From NCBI GenBank assembly GCA_964385045.1, contig CAYLNM010000206.1, positions 1 through 6,372 on the forward strand: a stretch of DNA of 6,372 nucleotides, in the 5' to 3' direction. Made by a program: the position numbers and the translations under genes. Numbering within the stretch: the stretch's first letter is position 1; the number at the start of each line of letters is the position of its first letter. Source of the stretch: CAYLNM01 sp964385045. GTDB taxonomy: Bacteria; Planctomycetota; Phycisphaerae; Phycisphaerales; SM1A02. The notes below the pieces were generated by a model. That model saw nothing but the letters and a program-made list of their open reading frames with translations, ran no database searches and was not told the DNA's origin. Positions 1 through 5,184 of this stretch are shown here, piece after piece.

Positions 1-447
1 GAAGGCAGCGGGCGCGGGATCCCGTGCCCGCGGCGGCTCCAGTCCGCGGGCGAGCAGGGCGGCGTCGCGGGCGAGCTGGTCGGCGATCGCGGCCTCGCGG
101 CTGCCCGCCGCGAGGGCGGGGTCGGCGGGGTCGGCGGAGTCGGCCGCGGGTGCGCCGCCGAGGCTGCGGCTCGAGGAGCCGGCGAGGGCGCCCGCGGCGG
201 CGTCGGGGCCGCAGCCGCCGAGGGCGGGCAGGGCCAGCAGCAGGAGCAGTGGCGGGGCGGGGCGGCGGCGGGCGAAGGGCATGTCGCGGCGCTGCGGCAC
301 GAGGGCCCGGGCGACGGTCGCGGGGGCCGGGTCGCCGCCGCCGAGGACGCCGAGGACGCCGCCGCCGACGTCGGATTCGGGATCGCTGATCGAGGCCACG
401 GTCCGGCGATCGCCGTCCGCGGCCGGGTCCACGAGGGACTCGCCCAT
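1..447 (-). CDS. Putative lipoprotein or membrane-anchored protein, C-terminus beyond the window
   Basis: The minus frame is open from an ATG at 447 to the window edge (149 codons, no stop), so the gene is cut at its 3' end. The function is not recognised. From an internal Met (residue 56, ATG at 282) the protein reads MPFARRR, then a Pro/Leu-rich hydrophobic stretch, then LGGC. This is a good bacterial lipoprotein signal with the lipobox Cys encoded at 211-213. The rest is Ala/Ser/Asp-rich, probably a disordered linker, followed by a short helix-like Ala/Leu/Arg segment. I chose the start at 447 because AGGAGG lies 9 nt upstream. The 55 codons before residue 56 also have about 94% G/C at third positions but many A/T at second positions, the pattern of true coding DNA here. 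If 282 is the true start, the product is a normal lipoprotein precursor. The gene lies 120 bp downstream of holA on the same strand and could be cotranscribed with it. Confidence 0.6.
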   Translation of the reverse strand, partial: MGESLVDPAADGDRRTVASISDPESDVGGGVLGVLGGGDPAPATVARALVPQRRDMPFARRRPAPPLLLLLALPALGGCGPDAAAGALAGSSSRSLGGAPAADSADPADPALAAGSREAAIADQLARDAALLARGLEPPRARDPAPAAF

Positions 448-456
448 GAGCTGCTG

Positions 457-462
457 CCTCCT
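457..462 (-). promoter_or_regulatory. Shine-Dalgarno site for the lipoprotein-like gene
   Basis: On the minus strand this reads AGGAGG, with a 9-nt spacer before the ATG at 447. It is the only full-length Shine-Dalgarno match I noted in front of a gene in this window, and it is the main reason to prefer the 447 start over the internal ATG at 282, which has no such site. Confidence 0.55.
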
Positions 463-567
463 GCCGCGTTCGCCCGGGCTCCGCCGGGGGGCCTCGGACG
501 CGCCGGAGGCGGGCCGGCCGGCCTCGCCGGGGGGGCGGGGACGGCGCGGGTCCGCGCAGGACGATCG

Positions 568-1599
568 TCAGCCGCGGACCGTATCGGCGAAGGCGACGGC
601 CAGCGATTCGACCGTCCGCTCGGAACGTCCGATACCTCGCTTGGTCCGCCGGTCGGCCTCGAGGGTGGCCTCCACCAGATCGGCCCAGACGTGGGGCGGG
701 AAGCGCCCGGCCCGCTCCAGGATCGGCCCCGCCGCGTCGCCGAAGAGCCGCAGCTCCTTGCGGACCGCCCCGGGCGGGCGGCCGGCCCGCAGCAGGCGGC
801 TGGCCGCGTGGAGCTTGCGGGCGAGGTCGGTCATGGACCACAGGACGAGCTGCTCGGGCTGGCCGGAGACGTCGAGCAGCTCCCGGAGGCCGGTCAGGGC
901 CGCCCCCGCGTCGCCCCGGAGCAGGACCGACTGGATCGCCCAGGCCTTCTCCTCGCGGCTCAGCCCGACCATGCCCGTGACGTCCTCGGCCGTGATCTCG
1001 GCCCCCGGCCCGGCGTGGGCCGCGAGCTTGCCGAGCTCGGCGTCCAGCCGGTCGAGCATCGTCCCGATCCGGTCCACGAGCAGGCGGGCCGCGTCCGGGG
1101 CGATCCGGGCCGCGTGCTCCTTCTCGACCCGGGCCTGGCACCAGCGGACGGCGGAGGCGGCGTCCGGCGGGTCGCACTTGACGATCGCCCCGACCTTCTG
1201 CACCGCCTTGTCCAGCCGCCCGGGCCGCCAGGTCTCGGCCCGCAGCACGAGCGTGGCGGTGTCGACGGGCCCGTTGGCGTAGGCCTCGAGCAGCTCGCGG
1301 GGGGTCGGGCTGCCCCCGCGGGCGAGCAGCTGGTCGGCCTGATCGACGACCACGAGCTTGTGGTCCTGGAGGAGGCCGAACGTGCGGAGCTCGTCCAGCA
1401 CCGTCACCGGGTCCACCGACTTGCCGTCGTAGTCGAACCGCTCGACGTCGCCGTGGGCCTCGCGGAGGGCGGTCTCGAGCCGCCGGCAGTGCGAGCGGCG
1501 GAGGTAGGCGTCGGGACCGCGCAGGATCACGACGCGGTGCGAGGCGTCGAGGGCGGGCGGGGCGGCGCCGCCGCGGGAGCGGGACGAGCGGGTGGCCAT
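568..1599 (-). CDS. holA: DNA polymerase III subunit delta (HolA)
   Basis: The 343-aa product matches the usual length of delta (about 340 aa), the clamp-loader subunit that opens the beta sliding clamp in the DnaX complex. The N-terminal AAA+-like domain starts with HRVVILRGPDAYLRR (residues 21-35). It continues through a VERFDYDGK segment (52-60) and the LRTFGLLQDHKLVVVDQAD strand region (71-89), which is the typical delta layout. A helical middle domain follows (about 145-215, with LLVDRIGTMLDRLDAELGKL). The C-terminal collar domain ends in DLVEATLEADRRTKRGIG (307-324), the conserved 'leaD-x-x-lK' region of the family. The ATG at 1599 gives MATRSS. The frame stays open upstream into the repeat array, giving a false 520-aa version with Pro/Arg/His repeats that no delta subunit carries. 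A -10-like box lies exactly 7 nt before this ATG, supporting this start and a leaderless mRNA. I infer the assignment from overall pattern; the family is sequence-divergent. Confidence 0.87.
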   Translation of the reverse strand: MATRSSRSRGGAAPPALDASHRVVILRGPDAYLRRSHCRRLETALREAHGDVERFDYDGKSVDPVTVLDELRTFGLLQDHKLVVVDQADQLLARGGSPTPRELLEAYANGPVDTATLVLRAETWRPGRLDKAVQKVGAIVKCDPPDAASAVRWCQARVEKEHAARIAPDAARLLVDRIGTMLDRLDAELGKLAAHAGPGAEITAEDVTGMVGLSREEKAWAIQSVLLRGDAGAALTGLRELLDVSGQPEQLVLWSMTDLARKLHAASRLLRAGRPPGAVRKELRLFGDAAGPILERAGRFPPHVWADLVEATLEADRRTKRGIGRSERTVESLAVAFADTVRG

Positions 1600-1606
1600 G
1601 GCGGCG

Positions 1607-1612
1607 AGTGTA
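1607..1612 (-). promoter_or_regulatory. Candidate -10 box of holA (leaderless start)
   Basis: The minus strand reads TACACT, then CGCCGCC, then ATG. Seven bases between the box and the ATG put the predicted transcription start on or next to the A of the start codon. No convincing TTGACA-type -35 element is visible; that position is occupied by an inverted repeat (1624-1648). Confidence 0.5.
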
Positions 1613-1623
1613 CGGCGGGGCCG

Positions 1624-1648
1624 GCCGGGCGACCGCGGGTCGCCCGGC
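1624..1648. repeat. Perfect 11-bp inverted repeat upstream of holA, possible operator
   Basis: The arms GCCGGGCGACC (1624-1634) and GGTCGCCCGGC (1638-1648) are exact reverse complements with a 3-nt centre. If transcription starts at 1599, the repeat spans about -25 to -49, covering the -35 region. No gene in the window would need a terminator here, because both flanking genes read away from it. A protein-binding site is therefore the simpler reading, though chance palindromes are common in such GC-rich DNA. Confidence 0.5.
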
Positions 1649-1720
1649 GCGGGCGTGACGGCGGGGCGGAGGCCGCGTGGCCGGGGCGGGGCCATGCGGT
1701 GCCGCCGCGGCGATTCGGCG

Positions 1721-2032
1721 GGGTAGGGCGGCGGTGCGCCGGGGCGGCAGTGCGGCAGTGCGGCAGTGCGGCAGGGCGGCAGTACGGCGGCGGGGCAGTG
1801 CGGGAGGGCGACGGCGCGGCGGGACGGTGGTGCGGCGGCGTGGCGGTGCGGCGGTGCGATGGGCCGGCGGTGCAGTGGGGCAGCACGCCGGCGGCGTTTC
1901 GGTGGGGCAGGGCGGCGGTGCGGCGGCGCGGCGGGGCAGCACGCCGGCGGCACAACGGTGGGGGAGGGCGGCGGTGCGGCGGTGCAGCGGTGTCGCGGCG
2001 CGATGGGGCGGCGATGCGGCAGGCCGATCACG
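1721..2032 (+). repeat. Degenerate tandem array, strict 8-bp period, consensus CGGCGGTG
   Basis: Split into consecutive octamers from 1721, the sequence stays in register for 39 units. Exact CGGCGGTG occurs at 1729, 1849, 1865, 1913, 1969 and 1977. CGGCAGTG occurs at 1745, 1753 and 1761. CGGCGGCG occurs at 1785, 1833, 1889 and 1921. All these starts are a multiple of 8 apart. Other units are variants, such as a series ending in AGGG at 1721, 1769, 1801, 1905 and 1961. The plus strand is strongly G-rich over C and A. Because 8 is not a multiple of 3, the unit cycles through all reading frames, so the array is not coding. Similar octamers may continue weakly back to about 1681. The register is lost after about 2032. 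Confidence 0.85.
1877..1988 (+). repeat. 56-bp direct duplication (7 units) inside the octamer array
   Basis: Positions 1877-1932 and 1933-1988 align without gaps with about 7 mismatches, so they are near 88% identical. Both begin GGGGCAGCACGCCGGCGGC. Four of the mismatches cluster in one 5-base stretch, GTTTC at 1896-1900 versus ACAAC at 1952-1956. The 56-bp length equals 7 octamers, so the duplication kept the array register. Confidence 0.75.
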
Positions 2033-2096
2033 GTGGGCCCGAGGCGGCTCCGGCCGCTCTTCCGCCGCCGCCGGGGCATCGGCGCTCCGAACCCGG

Positions 2097-2102
2097 TATG
2101 CT
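2097..2102 (+). promoter_or_regulatory. Candidate -10 box of sucD
   Basis: TATGCT in a CCCGGTATGCTCG context is one of the few AT-containing hexamers in the region. It implies a start near 2109 and a leader of about 107 nt. The leader holds a small stem CCCG-TTCA-CGGG (2122-2133). No -35 element is clear. Confidence 0.4.
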
Positions 2103-2206
2103 CGCGGCCCGCCGCGCGATGCCCGTTCACGGGTGCCGCTGCGCCCGCATTCGACTCCCCGCGGCTCCGCCGGTCTCCACGGCCCGGCTCGCCGCCCTGC
2201 CCCCCC

Positions 2207-2211
2207 GGAGG
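2207..2211 (+). promoter_or_regulatory. Shine-Dalgarno site of sucD
   Basis: GGAGG ends 5 nt before the ATG at 2217. It fixes the sucD start at MAILIDGDTK, the normal family N-terminus, rather than at the upstream in-frame extension through the octamer array. Confidence 0.65.
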
Positions 2212-2216
2212 CCCGC

Positions 2217-3176
2217 ATGGCCATCCTCATCGACGGCGACACCAAGGTCATCTGCCAGGGCATCACCGGCTCGGCCGGCGCCTTCCACACGAAGGGCTGC
2301 CTCGACTACGGCACGAAGATGGTCGGCGGCGTGACGCCCGGCAAGGGCGGCCAGACCGACGCCAACGGGCTGCCGATCTTCGACACCGTCGCGGACGCGG
2401 TGAAGGAGACCGGGGCGACCGCCTCCATGATCTTCGTCCCGCCTCCCTTCGCCGCCGACGGCATCGTCGAGGCGGCCGACGCGGGGGTCGAGGTCATCTG
2501 CGCGATCACCGAGGGCATCCCGACGCAGGACATGATCCGGGCGCGGGCGATCCTCGACCGGCACCATCCCGACGTGAAGCTCATCGGCCCCAACTGCCCG
2601 GGCGTGATGACGCCGGGCCGCAAGGTGTCGGGCGAGGGCCCGTCGGCCACCTTCGAGGGCGGCTGCAAGATCGGGATCATGCCCGGCTACATCCACACCG
2701 CGAAGGCCGACGCGGCCACCGGCAAGGGCGTGGGCATCATCTCCCGCTCCGGCACCCTGACCTACGAGGCGGTCTGGCAGTGCTCGCAGCGGGGCATCGG
2801 CCAGACGACCTGCGTCGGCATCGGCGGCGACCCCGTCAAGGGCCTGAACTTCATCGAGCTGCTCGACATGTTCGAGGCCGACCCCGAGACCGACGGCATC
2901 GTCATGATCGGCGAGATCGGCGGCAGCGACGAGACCGAGGCCGGCCGCCACGTCCAGCAGCACGTCAGGAAGCCGGTGGTGTCCTTCATCGCCGGCCGCA
3001 CCGCCCCTCCCGGCAAGCGGATGGGCCACGCCGGCGCGATCATCGGCGGGGCCGACGACACCGCCGAGGCCAAGATGAACGCCCTCCGCGACTGCGGCGT
3101 GACGGTGGCCGAGAGCCCCGCCGACCTCGGCTCGACGATGGCCGAGGCCCTCGGCGTGGCCGCGGTCACCGCCTGA
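2217..3176 (+). CDS. sucD: Succinyl-CoA synthetase alpha subunit (SucD)
   Basis: The 319-aa protein is the alpha subunit of succinate-CoA ligase, which links succinyl-CoA and succinate interconversion to nucleotide triphosphate synthesis in the TCA cycle. The N-terminal CoA-binding fold shows VICQGITGSAGAFHTKG (11-27) and GGVTPGKGG (37-45). It is followed by FVPPPFAADGI and ITEGIPTQDM, then LIGPNCPGVMTPG (122-134). The ligase domain has ISRSGTLTYE (175-184), CVGIGGDP (199-206), VMIGEIGGS (229-237) and the GKRMGHAGAI motif (266-275), whose His271 is the phosphohistidine. It is about 30 residues longer than E. coli SucD (289 aa). The extra length is mainly a roughly 15-residue insert at 135-149 before Cys150 and about 7 residues around 161-168. 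sucC, which normally precedes sucD, is absent from the window. Related alpha subunits such as malate-CoA ligase MtkB are a less likely alternative. Confidence 0.95.
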   Translation: MAILIDGDTKVICQGITGSAGAFHTKGCLDYGTKMVGGVTPGKGGQTDANGLPIFDTVADAVKETGATASMIFVPPPFAADGIVEAADAGVEVICAITEGIPTQDMIRARAILDRHHPDVKLIGPNCPGVMTPGRKVSGEGPSATFEGGCKIGIMPGYIHTAKADAATGKGVGIISRSGTLTYEAVWQCSQRGIGQTTCVGIGGDPVKGLNFIELLDMFEADPETDGIVMIGEIGGSDETEAGRHVQQHVRKPVVSFIAGRTAPPGKRMGHAGAIIGGADDTAEAKMNALRDCGVTVAESPADLGSTMAEALGVAAVTA

Positions 3177-3198
3177 GCCCGCGCGGCCGCCCGGCGTC

Positions 3199-3645
3199 GT
3201 GGACCAGCAACGTGTCGATCGCGCGGCCGAGGACCTGCGGGCCCTTCATCGCCGCGCGGTCGAGCGCGCGACGGCCGATGCGGCGGCGGCGCCGTCGGCG
3301 GTGGCGATGCCGAGCTTCGCGCTGCGGATGAGTGACATCGGCACGGTGGGCGAGGAGACCGGCGAGCCGGGCGTGCGTGGGGCGGACCGGCTGTACGCCC
3401 AGCTCTTCGTCAGCGCGGCCGAGCAGCGGCTGCGGGCCACCGCGGTGGTCACCGGCGTCGTGATGCAGCATCAGGAGACGGGCGTCGAGCACGAGGCGGT
3501 GGCGGTCGACCTCGAGCACCGCGACGTCGACCCGGTCACGATCTACGTCCTCCTGCGCCGCGACCCCGGCGGTGGCCTCGCCGTCGAGCGCACCGTGCCG
3601 ACGCCCGGCCGCCGCGTGGTCTTCGCGGACGGGGCCGCGCACTGA
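3199..3645 (+). CDS. Hypothetical protein, unrecognised
   Basis: The 148-aa product starts at GTG 3199, 22 bp after the sucD stop, so cotranscription with sucD is plausible. I recognise no family. The first 35 residues are charged and Ala-rich and look helical. From about residue 65 the protein alternates hydrophobic and polar residues in a beta-like pattern (RLRATAVVTGVVMQHQ, VAVDLEHRDVDPVTIYVLLRR). No signal peptide, membrane segment or Cys/His metal motif is seen. Codons have G/C third positions throughout, typical of real genes here, and an overlapping minus-strand frame lacks any recognisable content. No Shine-Dalgarno site precedes the GTG. An in-frame ATG at 3307 (MPSFALRMSDIG, 112-113 aa) is a reasonable alternative start that would drop the helical segment. 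Confidence 0.6.
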   Translation: MDQQRVDRAAEDLRALHRRAVERATADAAAAPSAVAMPSFALRMSDIGTVGEETGEPGVRGADRLYAQLFVSAAEQRLRATAVVTGVVMQHQETGVEHEAVAVDLEHRDVDPVTIYVLLRRDPGGGLAVERTVPTPGRRVVFADGAAH

Positions 3646-3658
3646 ACGTGCCGGCCGG

Positions 3659-3664
3659 TAGCAT
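3659..3664 (+). promoter_or_regulatory. Candidate -10 box of the asparaginase gene (leaderless start)
   Basis: TAGCAT is followed by CGCGGCG and then ATG at 3672. The 7-nt spacing places the predicted transcription start at the start codon, the same arrangement as in holA. It lies just after the stop of the preceding gene, so the asparaginase can be transcribed independently. No -35 element is clear. Confidence 0.5.
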
Positions 3665-3671
3665 CGCGGCG

Positions 3672-4901
3672 ATGAAGCAGCCCGACTCCATGCCGTCGTC
3701 CGTGTCGCCGCTCTCTCGCCGCGGCTTTCTCGCCGCCGGCGCCGCCACCGCGACCGCTGCGTCGCTCGGCGGCGTGCCGGGCCGCGCCGCCGCCGAGACC
3801 CGCCGCGTCCGCGTACGCCGCCGGAGGGCGGCCCCGCCCGTCGTCGTCGCCTCGGACAACGGCGAGCGTACCGTGGCTCGCGCCTTCGATCTGATGACCG
3901 AGGGCACCGCGCCCACGGTCGCGGTGGTCGAGGGGGTCAAGATCCAGGAGGCCGACCCGGACGACATGACCGTCGGCCTCGGCGGCCTGCCCAACGAGGA
4001 CGGGGTGGTGCAGCTCGACGCCTCGGTGATGGACGGCCGCCGGCACAAGGCGGGCGCCGTCGCGTGCGTCGAGGGCATCATGCACGTGAGCGAGGTCGCG
4101 CTCCGCGTCCTCGACTCGACCGATCACGTCCTCATCGTCGGCGAGGGGGCGCGCCGGTTCGCCCGCCGCATGGGCTTCCCGGAGCAGGAGCTGCTGACCG
4201 ACCGCGCCCGCGAGGCGTGGCACCGCTGGAAGCGGAACCTGAACCCGAACGACGACTGGCTGGACGACGACCAGCGGATTCCGCTCGGCGGCGCGGGCGG
4301 CGGCGCGGGCGGCGGCGCGGGTGCCGACGCCCGGACGCTCGAGGCGGCGGATCGTGCCGAGCGTCTTCGCCTCGTGTTCGGCGAGGACTTCGTCGACTAC
4401 GGGGACGTCGAGGTCGATGCCCGCGGGGTGCCGTTCACCTGGGGCACGATCCACTGCTCGGGCGTCTCGCCCGACGGGCACGTGGGCTCGGTCACGACCA
4501 CCAGCGGCCTCAGCTGGAAGCTGCCCGGGCGCGTCGGCGACTCGCCGATCGTCGGAGCGGGCATGTACTGCATGGGCGGCGTCGGCGGCGCGGGCGGCAC
4601 CGGCCGCGGCGAGTCGATGATCCAGTCCTGTGGGGCCTACGAGATCGTGCGCGGGATGGAGGAGGGCAAGCATCCCACCGACGCCTGCCTCGACGCCCTG
4701 CGGCGGGTGGCGCGGCTCACGAAGCGGCCCGACCTGCTCGACGAGCGTGGCCGACCGCGCTTCAACGCCGTGGTCTACGCGGTCGACGTGCAGGGGCGGC
4801 ACGGCGGGGCGGTCATCCGCCAGAACGGCCGCCGCCACTACCGCGCGTTCACCGAGCAGGGGCCGGAGCGGCCGCTGTGCGCGGGTGTGTACGAGGACTG
4901 A
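3672..4901 (+). CDS. Tat-exported N4-(beta-N-acetylglucosaminyl)-L-asparaginase family protein
   Basis: This 409-aa precursor is an Ntn-hydrolase of the glycosylasparaginase type (peptidase family T2), which cleaves the GlcNAc-Asn bond of glycoprotein fragments or related amides after self-cleavage into alpha and beta chains. SRRGFLAAGA (15-24) and the Ala-rich stretch to about residue 41 form a Tat signal, so it should act outside the cytoplasm. The alpha part has VGLGGLPNEDG (101-111) and LDASVMDG (115-122). The nucleophile is Thr259 in WGTIHC. Thr277, Arg287, Asp290, Thr310 and Gly311 sit at exactly the same distances from it as human AGA Thr224, Arg234, Asp237, Thr257 and Gly258 from Thr206. 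The residue before the nucleophile is Gly, not the Asp of human AGA, and the substrate-binding Trp near the mature N-terminus is not evident, so specificity may differ. A Gly/Ala linker (206-217) precedes the cleavage site. I prefer the ATG at 3672 over the in-frame GTG at 3648 because of the Tat signal and promoter spacing. Confidence 0.9.
   Translation: MKQPDSMPSSVSPLSRRGFLAAGAATATAASLGGVPGRAAAETRRVRVRRRRAAPPVVVASDNGERTVARAFDLMTEGTAPTVAVVEGVKIQEADPDDMTVGLGGLPNEDGVVQLDASVMDGRRHKAGAVACVEGIMHVSEVALRVLDSTDHVLIVGEGARRFARRMGFPEQELLTDRAREAWHRWKRNLNPNDDWLDDDQRIPLGGAGGGAGGGAGADARTLEAADRAERLRLVFGEDFVDYGDVEVDARGVPFTWGTIHCSGVSPDGHVGSVTTTSGLSWKLPGRVGDSPIVGAGMYCMGGVGGAGGTGRGESMIQSCGAYEIVRGMEEGKHPTDACLDALRRVARLTKRPDLLDERGRPRFNAVVYAVDVQGRHGGAVIRQNGRRHYRAFTEQGPERPLCAGVYED
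4287..4322 (+). repeat. 12-bp in-frame repeat encoding a Gly/Ala linker
   Basis: Two exact copies of GGCGGCGGCGCG (4296-4307 and 4308-4319) follow a 9-base partial copy (4287-4295), encoding GGA-GGGA-GGGA-G within the asparaginase. The segment falls about 42 residues before the catalytic Thr, in the region that forms the C-terminal tail of the alpha chain in this family. Slippage between copies would change length by four residues without shifting the frame. Confidence 0.75.
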
Positions 4902-4949
4902 GCGGCGGAGCGGACACCCGGGGGGCGGAGGGCGGGTCGCGATCGGTGA

Positions 4950-4978
4950 GCCGCGAGCCGCGGGCCGCGGCTCGCGGC
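4950..4978 (+). terminator. Candidate hairpin terminator after the asparaginase gene
   Basis: The arms GCCGCGAGCCGCGG (4950-4963) and CCGCGGCTCGCGGC (4965-4978) are perfect reverse complements around a single central base. In RNA this would form a stem of about 12 bp with a small loop. It begins 48 bp after the asparaginase stop. There is no T-run after it, which is common in very GC-rich genomes but leaves the terminator call unproven. A dyad protein-binding site is the alternative. Confidence 0.55.
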
Positions 4979-5133
4979 GCGACGTGCGAGCGACCGAAGC
5001 ATGCGGCCACCGCGCCGCGGTCGATCGCCGCCCTGATGCATCGCCGCGGGCGCCTTGGACCTTCGGCGTGGATTCGGGGTGCGGGCCGCCGCGGGCCGCG
5101 CCGGCGGCACGGCCTGCTCGGGCGGGACGCCCC

Positions 5134-5166
5134 GTTCGCGGACGCGGCTGAAGGCCGCGGACGAAC
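5134..5166 (+). repeat. Bulged inverted repeat upstream of the glycosyltransferase promoter
   Basis: The outer arms GTTCG (5134-5138) and CGAAC (5162-5166) and the inner arms CGCGGC (5143-5148) and GCCGCG (5154-5159) pair around a 5-base loop, TGAAG. There is a 4/2-base internal bulge. It ends about 18 bp before the -10-like TATCCT, so its right arm overlaps the expected -35 position. It may be an operator or a structured RNA end; chance is not excluded. Confidence 0.35.
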
Positions 5167-5184
5167 CCGCCGAGACTCCTGCCG

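Larger units (their letters stand above)
1600..2216. other. Divergent intergenic region between holA and sucD
   Basis: I see no credible gene in these 617 bases. From left to right they hold the holA promoter region, the inverted repeat at 1624-1648, the 8-bp-period array at 1721-2032, a transition, a -10-like box at 2097-2102 and the sucD leader with its ribosome binding site. Long open frames cross the region on both strands. They encode only 8-residue Pro/Arg/His/Ala or Gly/Arg periodicities imposed by the 8-bp repeat, so they are not proteins. Confidence 0.75.

Noticed and set aside
254..279. G-quadruplex motif on the plus strand, and another at 529-550
   Set aside because: Four G-runs with short loops are present, but at this GC content such motifs arise often by chance. 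The first lies within codons for the Arg/Pro/Leu signal segment.
1527..1955. Minus-strand 142-aa repeat protein across the array
   Set aside because: Its 8-residue periodicity is what an 8-bp repeat yields in any open frame, and its tail overlaps the holA start in another frame.
1721..2032. CRISPR array
   Set aside because: Units are only 8 bp, adjacent and without unique spacers; no cas genes are in view.
568..2130. Longer 520-aa form of the holA frame on the minus strand
   Set aside because: The extra 177 residues are Pro/Arg/His repeats produced by the octamer array. The 343-aa form has the normal family length and a promoter box 7 nt before its ATG.
281..2334. Long plus-strand frames opposite holA (281-1282 and 691-2334)
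   Set aside because: They are antisense shadows of holA, common in GC-rich DNA because stop codons are rare, and have no recognisable domains.
1677..3176. Longer 499-aa form of the sucD frame
   Set aside because: The extra 180 residues translate the repeat array. The normal SucD N-terminus begins at 2217 behind a GGAGG site.
3648..3671. Upstream GTG start for the asparaginase gene
   Set aside because: It would add eight residues before the Tat signal and lie upstream of the -10-like box at 3659-3664.
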